A stretch of DNA of 64,000 nucleotides from Aldehydirespirator sp965205155 (GTDB taxonomy: Bacteria > Actinomycetota > Acidimicrobiia > Acidimicrobiales > Aldehydirespiratoraceae), in assembly GCA_965205155.1 (NCBI GenBank), contig OZ242033.1, positions 2,108,001 to 2,172,000 of the forward strand, in the 5' to 3' direction. Of the stretch, positions 35,847 through 44,837 are shown piece after piece. Position 1 is the first letter of the stretch, and the number at the start of each line of letters is the position of its first letter. The translations under genes and the position numbers were made by a program. The notes beneath the pieces are model-generated. The model was given only the letters and a program-made list of their open reading frames with translations, was not told the DNA's origin and made no database searches.

Positions 35847-37040
35847 GTGAGCTTCGACATGACGGCTCTGGTGAGGCCGGGGCTCGCCGACGGGGAGGCC
35901 GAATGGGTCGGGGATCCGCCGTTCAACTTTGTCGGCGGCCACAACGATCCCGCCAGCGTTCCCTTCGGCGGCTTCGCCGAGGCTGCCGCCGCGGCTCTGG
36001 CCCGCCACGGTCCCGCTCTGGCCCGCTACAACCTGGGAGGGAGCCCCCAGGGGCACCTGCCGCTGCGGGAGTTCATCGCGGAGGCTCTCGCCCGCCGGGC
36101 ACACATGGTCACCGATGCGTCGGAGGTTCTGGCCACGTCGGGCTCGTTGCAGGCCCTCGACCTGGTGAACGCCGCACTGCTCGCACCCGGCGACCCGGTG
36201 ATCGTCGAGAAGGCCACCTACGCGGGCACGCTCAGCCGTCTCGCCGCCCTGGGGGCCGATGTGCACGGCGTCGAGCTCGACTCCGGCGGCATGCGCATCG
36301 ACCATCTCAACGAAGTGCTGGAGTCGCTGAGGCGCCAGGGCCGGCGACCGAAGTTCATCTACACGATCCCGACGGTGCAGAACCCCACCGGCACGGTGAT
36401 GCCGGTGGCGCGCCGGCTCGAGCTGCTGGAGACAGCCCGCCGCTACGGGGTCGCCATCTTCGAGGACGACTGCTACGCCGACCTGGTCTTCGACGGCGAG
36501 CGGCCGCCGACGATCCGCTCGCTGGACGCCGGGGCCGGCCAGGTCGTGTACTGCGGCTCGTTCTCCAAGACGCTCGCCCCCGCGCTGCGGCTGGGCTACA
36601 TCGTGGCCGACTGGCCGATGATGGGCCGGCTGCTGGCGCTCAAGACCGACGCGGGATCAGGCGCGCTGGAGCAGATCACGGTGGCCGAGTACGCCGCGGC
36701 CCACTTCGACGACCACGTCAACGCGCTCACCGCGGCGCTCAGCGAGAAGTGCGACGCGATCTGCGGCGCCCTGCGAGACAGCTTCGGAGACCTGGCCGGC
36801 TTCGAGGAGCCCCGGGGCGGGATCTTCGTGTGGGTGGCGCTGCCCGACGGCGTCAACACCGACCGCCTGGTGGCGCCCGCGGCCGCCAGGGGAGTCGAGT
36901 TCAACCCGGGATCGGGATGGTGCACCGACCCCGACTACGGAGCGAGCCGCATGCGGCTCTGTTTCGGCCATCTGCGTCCTGACGACATCTTGGCGGGCAT
37001 CGCCGCTCTGGCGGAAGTGGTGAGAGCCGGCTTGAGCTGA
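35847..37040 (+). CDS. PLP-dependent aminotransferase (class I/II, 2-aminoadipate/LysN-like)
   Basis: 397 residues, fold type I. YNLGGSPQGHLPLREFIA and TSGSLQALDLVNAALLAPGDPVIVEKATY precede PTVQNPTGTVMP (the Asn that binds the cofactor), IFEDDCYADL and the Schiff-base lysine in YCGSFSKTLAPALRLGYI; the substrate Arg is in SRMRLCFG. It resembles aminotransferases of the MocR/2-aminoadipate group but has no DNA-binding domain. GTG start at 35847. Substrate not determinable. Confidence 0.87.
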   Translation: MSFDMTALVRPGLADGEAEWVGDPPFNFVGGHNDPASVPFGGFAEAAAAALARHGPALARYNLGGSPQGHLPLREFIAEALARRAHMVTDASEVLATSGSLQALDLVNAALLAPGDPVIVEKATYAGTLSRLAALGADVHGVELDSGGMRIDHLNEVLESLRRQGRRPKFIYTIPTVQNPTGTVMPVARRLELLETARRYGVAIFEDDCYADLVFDGERPPTIRSLDAGAGQVVYCGSFSKTLAPALRLGYIVADWPMMGRLLALKTDAGSGALEQITVAEYAAAHFDDHVNALTAALSEKCDAICGALRDSFGDLAGFEEPRGGIFVWVALPDGVNTDRLVAPAAARGVEFNPGSGWCTDPDYGASRMRLCFGHLRPDDILAGIAALAEVVRAGLS

Positions 37041-37062
37041 CCGGTCGGAGCCGGCGCTGGGT

Positions 37063-37602
37063 TCAGGCGGCTTCGATGTCCGTGTCGCCGGCGGGCTGCG
37101 AGGGCGGAGGCTGGGCTCGCAGGTAACCCTCCATCCGGCTCAGACGCTCACGGGCGTCCCCGAGGCTGCCGCTCAACTCCCGGTAGTTCCTGTCGATGAG
37201 GTCGCGGGTCTCCTTGTGGGCTTGTTCGCTGAGTTCTCGGTTCCTGTCGAGGAGGTCGCGGGTCTCCTTGTGGGCTTGTTCGCTGCGCTCGCGGTTCCTG
37301 TCGATGAGTTCTCGGTTCCTGTCGAGGAGGTCGCGGGTCTCCTTGTGGGCTTGTTCGCTGAGCTCGCGGTTCCTGTCGATGAGTTCTCGGTTCCTGTCGA
37401 GGAGGTCGCGGGTCTCCTTGTGGGCTTGTTCGCTGAGCTCGCGGTTCCTGTCGATGAGTTCTCGGTTCCTGTCGATGAGGTCGCGGGTCTTGGAGCTGTC
37501 GAGGTGCTGGTAGCGCATGGTCGCGGCTGCGAAGAGAAGCATCGGTCCGACCACCGCCGCGATGACGGGCGCCAGGCTCGCGAACGTGATCGTCGTCTCC
37601 AT
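37063..37602 (-). CDS. Membrane-anchored coiled-coil protein with 25-residue repeats
   Basis: About 179 residues from ATG 37602. One N-terminal membrane helix (FASLAPVIAAVVGPMLLFAAA), then a coiled coil made of nearly identical 25-residue units, DRNRELIDRNRELSEQAHK plus ETRDLL, ending LSRMEGYLRAQPPPSQP. The C-terminal 'RLxRMEG' and layout resemble the protein at 26931-27302, and more loosely the island family at 52808 and 59278. Function unknown. The near identity of the DNA repeats suggests recent expansion. Confidence 0.65.
   Translation of the reverse strand: METTITFASLAPVIAAVVGPMLLFAAATMRYQHLDSSKTRDLIDRNRELIDRNRELSEQAHKETRDLLDRNRELIDRNRELSEQAHKETRDLLDRNRELIDRNRERSEQAHKETRDLLDRNRELSEQAHKETRDLIDRNYRELSGSLGDARERLSRMEGYLRAQPPPSQPAGDTDIEAA
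37195..37500. repeat. 75-bp in-frame tandem repeats within the coiled-coil gene
   Basis: Blocks such as GGTCGCGGGTCTCCTTGTGG and TCGCGGTTCCTGTCGATGAG recur with a 75-bp full period and some shortened units (51 bp). They are in frame and encode the DRNREL/SEQAHKETRDL repeats on the minus strand. Confidence 0.9.
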
Positions 37603-37709
37603 CGCCTGGACACTAGCTCTGGATCCCATTGAATGCAACTACGATGTATTCAGATTTATTCTGCCCAGGCGACACGGCCATCGTGGGCCGCCTGGACGTC
37701 CGCAGCTTC

Positions 37710-38549
37710 CTACCGGCCGGCCGACCGGGCGGCCGACCGGGCGGTCCAGCGGCCGTGCCGGCGCTCCAGGGTGAGGTCGAGCCCGAAGCACTCCGAGAGG
37801 TTGGCGCTCGTCAGGGTCTCGGCTACCGGCCCCGACGCGAGCACCGCGCCGTCTCGCAGCAGCAGCGCGTGGGTGAACCCGTCCGGTATCTCGTCGGTGT
37901 GGTGGGTCACCAGCACCAGCGGGGGAGTCTCCGGGTCGCTCGCCAGTCCGCTGAGGGTGGCTATCAGCTGCTCGCGGCCGGCCAGGTCGAGCCCGGCGTT
38001 GGGCTCGTCGAGGACGATCACCCCCGGCTCCATCGACAGGGCCCGAGCCAGCAGCACCCGCTGCTGCTCGCCGGAGGACAGCGTCCCGAAGCGCTGGTCG
38101 AGGCGGTCCCCGCAGCCGACGCGCTCCAGAGCGGCCCGAGCCCGCCCGGCATCGTCGGCGTCGTAGGTGTGCCACCACGGGGCCAGCGCGGCGTGCTTGG
38201 CCGTCATCACCACGTCGGCCGCGGTCAGCGACGGCCGCAGCATGGCGGCCATCGCCGCGCTGGTGAATCCGACCCTGGCTCGCAGCCGTCGCACGTCGGT
38301 TCGCCCCAGACGCTCGCCGAGCAGCTCCACGACACCGGCGGAGGGGTGGTCCCACATCGTCGCGATCCGCACGAGGGTGGTCTTGCCCGAGCCGTTCGGA
38401 CCCAGCACCACCCACCTCTGGGCAGGGCGTACCTCCCAGTCGATGTCACGCAGCAGGCGGGCGCCGTCGATCGTGCGCTGAACCCCCCGTAGCGCCAGCA
38501 CTGCGCCGTCGCGGCCGGCATGCGGCACCGGTGTTCCCGTTGCTGTCAT
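37710..38549 (-). CDS. ABC transporter ATP-binding protein
   Basis: 279 residues, single nucleotide-binding domain. Walker A is LGPNGSGKTTLVRIATM, the signature is LSSGEQQRVLLARAL and Walker B is VIVLDEPNAGLDL with the catalytic Glu, then the switch His in VTHHTDEIPDG. ModF/YlmA-like architecture. The ATG at 38549 overlaps the stop of the upstream exporter gene by 4 nt. The C-terminus encodes short GGCCGACCGGGC repeats. No dedicated permease is adjacent, so it may be an accessory to the exporter pair or a stand-alone ATPase. Confidence 0.88.
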   Translation of the reverse strand: MTATGTPVPHAGRDGAVLALRGVQRTIDGARLLRDIDWEVRPAQRWVVLGPNGSGKTTLVRIATMWDHPSAGVVELLGERLGRTDVRRLRARVGFTSAAMAAMLRPSLTAADVVMTAKHAALAPWWHTYDADDAGRARAALERVGCGDRLDQRFGTLSSGEQQRVLLARALSMEPGVIVLDEPNAGLDLAGREQLIATLSGLASDPETPPLVLVTHHTDEIPDGFTHALLLRDGAVLASGPVAETLTSANLSECFGLDLTLERRHGRWTARSAARSAGR

Positions 38550-40495
38550 GGGGTCTCGCCGTCCCGGTCCCGGCCCGGGGCGGCTCGCGACCCTTCGGCG
38601 TGGCTCTCCCACATGTCGAACATCGTCGCATAACGCCCGCCTGCCTCCACCAGTTCGCGGTGGCTCCCGATCTCGACGATCCGTCCCGCGTCGACCACCG
38701 CGATGCGGTCGGCTCGCCGGGCCGTGGCCAGGCGATGGGCGATGATCACCGCGGTTCGCCCTCTCAGCAGCACGTCGAGCGCATGCTCGATCTGGGCCTC
38801 CGAGCGCAGGTCGAGGTTGCTGGTGGCCTCGTCGAGCACCAGCACGCGCGGCTGGGAGAGGAACGTCCTCGCCAGGGCCAGCAGTTGACGCTCTCCCGCC
38901 GACAGCGTGGCCCCCCGCTCGTGGACGATGCCGTCGAGACCGCCGAGCCGTTCCACCACCTCGCTCATGCCGACCGCGCTCAGAGCCTCGTGCAGTTCGG
39001 CGTCGGTGGCGCCGGGGCGGGCGAAGCCCACGTTGTCCCGCACCGTGCCCGCGAACAGGAACGGCTCCTGGGACACGACGCCGATCTGGGACCGCAGGCT
39101 TGTGACGGTGACATCGCGCAGGTCGCGGCCGTCGATGCGCACTGCCCCCTCCGTCGGGTCGTACAACCGGGCGATGAGACGGGCGACGGTCGACTTGCCG
39201 GCCCCGGTCTCGCCCACCAGCGCGATCGTCTCTCCGGGCGAGACGTGCAGGCTGACGTCGTGGAGCACCCGGCTGCCATCGCGGTACGAGAAGCAGACGC
39301 CGTCCAGGGCTATCTCGCCCCGCACCGGGGCAAGGACCTCGGCGCCGGGACGGTCCGTCACGGTGGGTCGGGTGCTGAACAGCTCGCGCAGCTTGGCTAT
39401 GGCCGCGCCGCCCTGCTGGTAGGAGTTGTACAGCTGAACCAGCGCCTGCACCGGGGCGAAGAAGGCGGTCAGGAACAGCAGGTAGGCGGCGAGCTCTCCC
39501 ACCGTGATCCGTCCGCTGGCGGTCATGGCGCCGCCCACGGCCAGCAGCACCGCCTGGGTGGCGATGCCGATGGCCTCGCTGCCCGGCCCGTAGAGGGAGT
39601 TGGCCCGCGAGGCCCGCAGGTTGGCGTCGCGGTGGCGGTTCACCACCCGGCGATGCTCGGCGACGTTGACGTCCCGCCGATCGTGGGCCGCGATGACCCG
39701 GATGCCGGCCAGGGACTCCTGGAGATTGCCGAGCAGGTCGCCGATGCGGTCGCGCACGCTGCGGTAGTCGGCCGCGGCCCGCCGCCGGAACCACATCGAC
39801 GACGCCAGCGTCGGCGGCACGGCCGCGGCCAGGGTGATGAGAGCGAGCAGCGGGTCGTAGTTGAACAGCAGTACGGTGATCACCGCCAGGGTGAGCCCCT
39901 GAACCGCGAAGTTGACGATGCCCTCGTTGAACAGCACCGACAGCGCCTCGATGTCGGACGTCATGCGGGTCAGCAGCACGCCGGCCCTCTCGGTGGTGTA
40001 GAAGTCCATCTGCTGGCGCTGCATGTGCTCGAACGTCCGGACTCGCAGGCGCTCCATCAGCCGCTCGCCGAGCCTTCCGGTGAACGCCGTCCGGGCGGCG
40101 CCGGCCGCGGCGGCCACGGCCAGCAGGACCACATAGGCCACAGCCGCAGCGACCAGCACGCTGCGGTCGCGGGCCACGATGCCGTCGTCCACACCAATCT
40201 GGGTGAGCACGGGGCCGAGTTGCAGAGCGATGGTCTCAACCGCCACCAGCAGGAACGCCACCGCCAGCCGGTAGCGGTGGGGCCACAGGAACCGCCCCAG
40301 CCCGAACCGGCTGCCGGACTCGTCGGTGGTGCGGGACCACTGCACCCCAGGATCGGGATGTGCCGGCTCGTCGTCCAGCACCCGCTCGACCCGGGCCCGC
40401 AGATCGCCGGGCACGTCCGCGTGGGGCAGGCCGGCCTGGGCCGCGGCCTGGATCGAGGTCGGCCCGCTGCGCATCCCGACGGGCGAGCTGAACAT
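38546..40495 (-). CDS. ABC exporter half-transporter with canonical ATPase site
   Basis: 649 residues: a six-helix exporter membrane domain (~70-360) then an ATPase domain with Walker A VGETGAGKSTVARLI, signature TLSAGERQLLALART (divergent from LSGGQ), Walker B VLVLDEATSNLD with the catalytic Glu, and IAHRLATARRAD. Probably forms a heterodimer with the next-upstream half-transporter, whose stop overlaps its start (TGATG). Predicted multidrug/lipid exporter; substrate unknown. Confidence 0.9.
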   Translation of the reverse strand: MFSSPVGMRSGPTSIQAAAQAGLPHADVPGDLRARVERVLDDEPAHPDPGVQWSRTTDESGSRFGLGRFLWPHRYRLAVAFLLVAVETIALQLGPVLTQIGVDDGIVARDRSVLVAAAVAYVVLLAVAAAAGAARTAFTGRLGERLMERLRVRTFEHMQRQQMDFYTTERAGVLLTRMTSDIEALSVLFNEGIVNFAVQGLTLAVITVLLFNYDPLLALITLAAAVPPTLASSMWFRRRAAADYRSVRDRIGDLLGNLQESLAGIRVIAAHDRRDVNVAEHRRVVNRHRDANLRASRANSLYGPGSEAIGIATQAVLLAVGGAMTASGRITVGELAAYLLFLTAFFAPVQALVQLYNSYQQGGAAIAKLRELFSTRPTVTDRPGAEVLAPVRGEIALDGVCFSYRDGSRVLHDVSLHVSPGETIALVGETGAGKSTVARLIARLYDPTEGAVRIDGRDLRDVTVTSLRSQIGVVSQEPFLFAGTVRDNVGFARPGATDAELHEALSAVGMSEVVERLGGLDGIVHERGATLSAGERQLLALARTFLSQPRVLVLDEATSNLDLRSEAQIEHALDVLLRGRTAVIIAHRLATARRADRIAVVDAGRIVEIGSHRELVEAGGRYATMFDMWESHAEGSRAAPGRDRDGETP

Positions 40496-42276
40496 CAGTC
40501 CGCTACCGCCGGCTCGTCGGTGGCGCCGATATCGGTGAGGACCTCGGCGTAGGCGGGCACGGTCTGCAGCAGATGGCGGTGGCTGCCACTGGCCGCCACC
40601 CTCCCGTCGGCGATGAACACCACCCGGTCGGCCATAGCGATCGTGGACAGGCGATGGGCGATGAGGATGGTGGTGCGCTGGGAACGGCGCCGGCGCAGGG
40701 CCGAGTGGATGCGCTCCTCCACCTCGGTGTCGATGGCGCTGGTGGCATCGTCCAGCACCAGCACCGCCGGGTCGGCGACCAGGGCGCGGGCGATGGCGAG
40801 CCGCTGGCGCTGGCCCCCGGAGATGGTCGAGCCCCGCTCGCCGAGCATGGTGTCGGTGCCACCGGGCATGGCCGTCACGAAGCCGCCGGCGGCGGCGTCG
40901 ACCAGCGCGACGGCCACCGACGCCTCATCGGCGTCGGGACGGGCGAAGGCGACGTTGTCGCGGACGGTGGTGGCGAACAGGAACGGGTCGTCGGTCGCCA
41001 CCGTCACCGCCCGGCGCAGATCCGAGATGCGCAGGTCCCGCACATCGATGCCGTCGATGCGCACCTCACCCCGGTCGACGTCGTAGAAGCGGGGCAGCAG
41101 CCGGCCGAGGGTGCTCTTCCCGCTGCCGGTGCGGCCCACGACCGCCACCGTCTCGCCGGGCTCGACGGTCAGGGAGAAGCCGTCGAGGATCGAGGTGCCG
41201 TCCCCGGTGGAGTAGGTGAAGCCCACATCGTCGAACTCCACCCGGCCGGCCGGATCGGTCAGGGGCGCGGCGCCGGGACGCTCGGTGATCTCGGGGGACT
41301 CGTCGAGTATCTCGAACACCCGCTGGGCGGCCGCCGAGGCTCGCTGCCATTGGATCAGGACGAAGCCGATCATCCGGAACGGGGCCGCCATGAGGAGCAC
41401 GTACGCGTTGAAGGCGACGATGTCGCCCACCGCGACGGTGCCGTCGATGGCCAGCAGGCCGCCGGTGAGCAGTACCAGGGCCAGTCCGAACCGGGGGAGC
41501 GCCTCCATGATGGGGGCGTGGCCGGCCCGGGCGTCGGCTGTGGCCGTGCCGGCCCAGCGCAGCCGTTGGGCCGACCGGGCCAGCAGGTCGACCTGGGCCT
41601 GCTCCTGGGCGAAGGTGCGCACGATCTGCGCGCCCTGGATGTTCTCGTCCACGATCATGGCCACGTCGGCCATCCGGGCCTGTGTCACCCAGGTGAGGGG
41701 GAAGACCTTGTTGCGCAGCCGGATCCCGACGTACAGCACCAGCGGCAACGGCGCCATCGCCACCAGGGTCAGGGGCAGCGACAGCGCCACCATCGCGGCC
41801 GTGCCCATTACCAGCAGCGCGAGCTGCATGGCCACGAGAGGACCGAACGCGAACAGCAGCTGGATGGAGCGGATGTCGCTGTTGGCCCGCGAGATGACCT
41901 GGCCGGTCTGGGTCCTGTCCCAGTAGGAGAACGACAGCTCGGTGAGACGCTCGTAGACGAGGTTGCGAAGGTCGGCCTCTATGCAGTGGGCGGTGCGGAA
42001 CAGCCCGTACCGGTAGGCGAAGCCCAACGCGAAGCGAGTGCCGGCCAGGGCGGCCAGGGCCAGCACCCACGGCCTCAGCGCCTCGGCGGCCGCGGCTGCG
42101 TCCACCCCCCGCCCGATCACCACCGGCACCGCCGCGGTGGCCGCCACCGAGACCAGGCCGGCCGCCACGGAGGCCGCGAACACGGCCCTGTACCTGCCCA
42201 CCACCGGCAGGATCCGCCGCAGCCAGCCGAGGCTCCGATCGGGGTGCAGGCCGGGGTGCAGGCCAGACGACGGCAT
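40495..42276 (-). CDS. ABC exporter half-transporter with degenerate catalytic site
   Basis: 593 residues: exporter membrane domain, then Walker A VGRTGSGKSTLGRLL, canonical signature TISGGQRQRLAIARAL, and Walker B VLVLDDATSAID, in which the catalytic Glu is replaced by Asp. This fits the non-hydrolysing site of asymmetric heterodimeric exporters (TM287/288, BmrCD type). First gene of the three-gene ABC run. The ATG at 42276 is a natural start. Confidence 0.9.
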   Translation of the reverse strand: MPSSGLHPGLHPDRSLGWLRRILPVVGRYRAVFAASVAAGLVSVAATAAVPVVIGRGVDAAAAAEALRPWVLALAALAGTRFALGFAYRYGLFRTAHCIEADLRNLVYERLTELSFSYWDRTQTGQVISRANSDIRSIQLLFAFGPLVAMQLALLVMGTAAMVALSLPLTLVAMAPLPLVLYVGIRLRNKVFPLTWVTQARMADVAMIVDENIQGAQIVRTFAQEQAQVDLLARSAQRLRWAGTATADARAGHAPIMEALPRFGLALVLLTGGLLAIDGTVAVGDIVAFNAYVLLMAAPFRMIGFVLIQWQRASAAAQRVFEILDESPEITERPGAAPLTDPAGRVEFDDVGFTYSTGDGTSILDGFSLTVEPGETVAVVGRTGSGKSTLGRLLPRFYDVDRGEVRIDGIDVRDLRISDLRRAVTVATDDPFLFATTVRDNVAFARPDADEASVAVALVDAAAGGFVTAMPGGTDTMLGERGSTISGGQRQRLAIARALVADPAVLVLDDATSAIDTEVEERIHSALRRRRSQRTTILIAHRLSTIAMADRVVFIADGRVAASGSHRHLLQTVPAYAEVLTDIGATDEPAVAD

Positions 42277-42343
42277 CAGGCCAACCTACGGGAATGCGCG
42301 GTAGATTCAGGGCTGACGGGTCCCGGCGAACCTGGGAGGACCG

Positions 42344-43705
42344 ATAGAGACCGCGCTGTGGCTTCTGGCCGCTCTGGCGCTGATAGCAGCCAACGCCTTC
42401 TTCGTCGCCATGGAGTTCGCGCTGGTGGCGGTGGACCGGACCCGGGTGGACGAACGGGCCGGGGCTGGAGACCGTCGGGCCCGGATGGTTCAGCGCCTGG
42501 TGGCCCGGCTGTCGTTTCACCTGTCGGGCGCGCAGATCGGCATCACGGTCTCGTCGTTGCTCCTCGGCTTCATGGTCGAGCCTGCCCTGGCGCCGATGAT
42601 CGCGCCCGGAGTCGAGGCTCTGTTCGGGTCCAACACGCCCTGGGGCGTCTCGGTCGCGGTTGCGCTGATGCTGGCCACGATCGTGCAGATGATGATGGGC
42701 GAACTCGTTCCCAAGGCGGTGGCCACCACCAAGCCCTTCGGGATGGCGGTGGCGGTGGCCGTTCCGACCACCGTGTACGGCCTGCTGGCTCGGCCCGTGG
42801 TGGCGTTCCTCAACGGCTCGGCCAACTGGATGGTGCGCCGGCTCGGTATGGAGCCGCGCGAGGAGATAGACGCCGTACCCGACCGCGACGAGCTCGAGCA
42901 CCTCTTCGTGTCCTCGGGGCAGGAGGGGATGCTCGACGAGGGCGAGGTGCGGCTGCTCACCCGGTCGATCCGCCTGGCCGACAAGCAGGCCGACGACGCC
43001 ATGGTGCCGCGGGTGGAGGTGGTCGCCATCGAGGCCGACGCCTCGGTGGCCGACCTGGCCGATCTGGCTGCCCGCACCGGCCATTCCCGGTTCCCGGTCA
43101 TGGCGGGACATCTCGACAGCGTGGCCGGCGTGGTCCACGTGAAGTCGCTGTTCGCGGTGCCCGATTCGGAACGGCCGTCCACGCCGGTGTCGCAGTTGAT
43201 GCAGCCGGTGCTGGCTGTGCCGGAGTCCCGCGATCTCGACGACATGCTGGATGATCTGCGCACCGGAGCGGGCCTGCTGGCGGTGGTGGTCGACGAGCAC
43301 GGCGGCACCGCTGGGATAATCACCCTCGAGGACGTGCTGGAGGAGATCGTCGGCGAGATCGACGACGAGCACGACTCGTCCACCCCTGAGCGCACCCGGT
43401 CGGAGTCTCGGGGCTCGACCGTGCTGCCCGCGTCGCTCCATACCGACGAGGTGCTCGACGCCACTGGCTTCGCCATGCCCGAGGGCGACTACGAGACACT
43501 GGCCGGCCTGGTGCTCGACCGGTTGGGTCACATCCCGGTGCCGGGCGAGATTGTCACCGTCAATGGCTGGCGCCTCGAGGTTGTGGCTGTCGACCGGCTC
43601 AGGATCGCCACGGTGAGGGTGGTGGCCCCCGCTGCAGCCGGAACTGAGCCCAGCGAGAAGCCCGAGCCGGTTCCCGGTGCGGCCCCCCCGGGCCCGTCGC
43701 CATGA
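42344..43705 (+). CDS. CNNM/CorC-type transporter with CBS domains, first of two
   Basis: Membrane protein with an N-terminal DUF21 (CNNM) domain, two CBS domains (MVPRVEVVAIEADAS..., VVVDEHGGTAGIITLEDVLEEIVGE) and a CorC/HlyC C-terminal domain. The first ATG in frame (42410) falls in the middle of helix 1 and would remove half of it. The conserved helix 1, WLLAALALIAANAFFVAMEFALV, matches the paralogue just downstream and needs a start near 42344, where an ATA codon lies 4-5 nt after a GGGAGGA ribosome-binding sequence. No ATG, GTG or TTG exists in frame between the upstream stop (42314) and 42410. Proposed role: Mg/Co efflux or homeostasis. Confidence 0.85.
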   Translation: METALWLLAALALIAANAFFVAMEFALVAVDRTRVDERAGAGDRRARMVQRLVARLSFHLSGAQIGITVSSLLLGFMVEPALAPMIAPGVEALFGSNTPWGVSVAVALMLATIVQMMMGELVPKAVATTKPFGMAVAVAVPTTVYGLLARPVVAFLNGSANWMVRRLGMEPREEIDAVPDRDELEHLFVSSGQEGMLDEGEVRLLTRSIRLADKQADDAMVPRVEVVAIEADASVADLADLAARTGHSRFPVMAGHLDSVAGVVHVKSLFAVPDSERPSTPVSQLMQPVLAVPESRDLDDMLDDLRTGAGLLAVVVDEHGGTAGIITLEDVLEEIVGEIDDEHDSSTPERTRSESRGSTVLPASLHTDEVLDATGFAMPEGDYETLAGLVLDRLGHIPVPGEIVTVNGWRLEVVAVDRLRIATVRVVAPAAAGTEPSEKPEPVPGAAPPGPSP

Positions 43706-44760
43706 GCACGGGCACGATCGTGGCCCTAGTGGTGGCGGTGGTGATGCTCGGCGCCAACGCCTTCTTCGTGGCAGCCGAGTTCGCGCTGGTGGCGGCCCGT
43801 GCCGCCCGGCTCGAGACGGCCGCAGCCGACGGGGATCGCCGCAGCCGTGTTGCGCTGGCGGCGGTGCGCGATCTGCAAACCCAGCTCGCGGGGGCCCAGC
43901 TTGGAATCACCATGGCCTCCCTGGTGCTTGGCTATGTGGCCGAGCCGGCGATCGCCCATCTCATCGAGCCCGTCATCGAGCGGGTGGTCGAGGTCCCTTC
44001 GGGTGTTCTGCACACGATCTCGTTCGCGGTGGCGCTGTTCGTGGTTACCACGCTGCACGTGGTGGTGGGCGAGATGGTGCCCAAGAACATGGCCATCACC
44101 GAACCCGAGTCGTCGGCGAGGCTGCTCGCACCGGCCATGCGGATCTACGGTGTCGTGTTCAAGCCTGCCATCTGGTCACTCAATGCGGTCTCGGCGGGCA
44201 TCGTGCGCCTGATGGGCATCAAACCGGTGGACGAGATCAACACCGCGCTCACCATCAACGAGTTCCACACGCTGCTGGCCGGCGCCCGCGAGGAGGGCGT
44301 GATCGAGCCCACCGAGCACGATCTGCTCTCGGGTGCGCTGAAGTTCCGGGCCCAGTCGGTCGGGTCGGTGATGGTGCCCGCCGACCGCCTGGTGGCCGTG
44401 CCCCGGGGCGCGTCGGTGGCCCAACTCGAGGATGCGGTGGCCGCCACCGGCCACACCCGGATCCCGATGTGGGGGTCCGAACCCGACGACGTGCTGGGGT
44501 TCGTTCACGCCAAGGATCTGATCCGCATGCCCGAAGAGGCCCGGGGCGACCCCCTGCCGTTGGAGCTGGTGCGCCGCATGCGGGTGGTGAGTCCCGACAT
44601 GGCCGGCCGCGACCTGCTGCTCGACATGCGACGGTCGCGGGTTCACATGGCTCTGATCCGCAACGACGCCGGAAGGATGCTGGGCGTGGTCACCCTCGAG
44701 GACATCCTCGAGGCGCTGGTCGGCGACATCTTCGACGAGACCGACGACAACGGCGCCTGA
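43702..44760 (+). CDS. CNNM/CorC-type transporter with CBS domains, second of two
   Basis: 352 residues. DUF21 membrane domain beginning GTIVALVVAVVMLGANAFFVAAEFALV, GEMVPKNMAIT (conserved loop), then a CBS pair (VMVPADRLVAVPRGASV..., MALIRNDAGRMLGVVTLEDILEALVGD). It lacks the extra C-terminal CorC domain of its neighbour. The ATG overlaps the upstream stop by 4 nt (ATGA), so the paralogues are made together, probably as a heteromeric transporter. Confidence 0.88.
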   Translation: MSTGTIVALVVAVVMLGANAFFVAAEFALVAARAARLETAAADGDRRSRVALAAVRDLQTQLAGAQLGITMASLVLGYVAEPAIAHLIEPVIERVVEVPSGVLHTISFAVALFVVTTLHVVVGEMVPKNMAITEPESSARLLAPAMRIYGVVFKPAIWSLNAVSAGIVRLMGIKPVDEINTALTINEFHTLLAGAREEGVIEPTEHDLLSGALKFRAQSVGSVMVPADRLVAVPRGASVAQLEDAVAATGHTRIPMWGSEPDDVLGFVHAKDLIRMPEEARGDPLPLELVRRMRVVSPDMAGRDLLLDMRRSRVHMALIRNDAGRMLGVVTLEDILEALVGDIFDETDDNGA

Positions 44761-44775
44761 GTCGCTCCCCGGCCG

Positions 44776-44822
44776 TTCTTGACGTAGTTGTGCTGGTATA
44801 TGGAGTACAACTGCGTCAAGAA
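44776..44822. terminator. Hairpin between convergent genes, probable bidirectional terminator
   Basis: Arms TTCTTGACGTAGTTGT and ACAACTGCGTCAAGAA pair over 16 positions with one G-U/A-C-type mismatch, around a 15-nt loop. It lies 15 nt after the CNNM gene and 15 nt past the fabI stop on the other strand. There is no T tract on the plus strand, so termination is inferred from position and strength. Confidence 0.65.
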
Positions 44823-44837
44823 AGTGGCATCACCCGT

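Noticed and set aside
37195..37500. Possible CRISPR or satellite array
   Set aside because: Repeats are in frame, have no unique spacers and encode a regular coiled coil.
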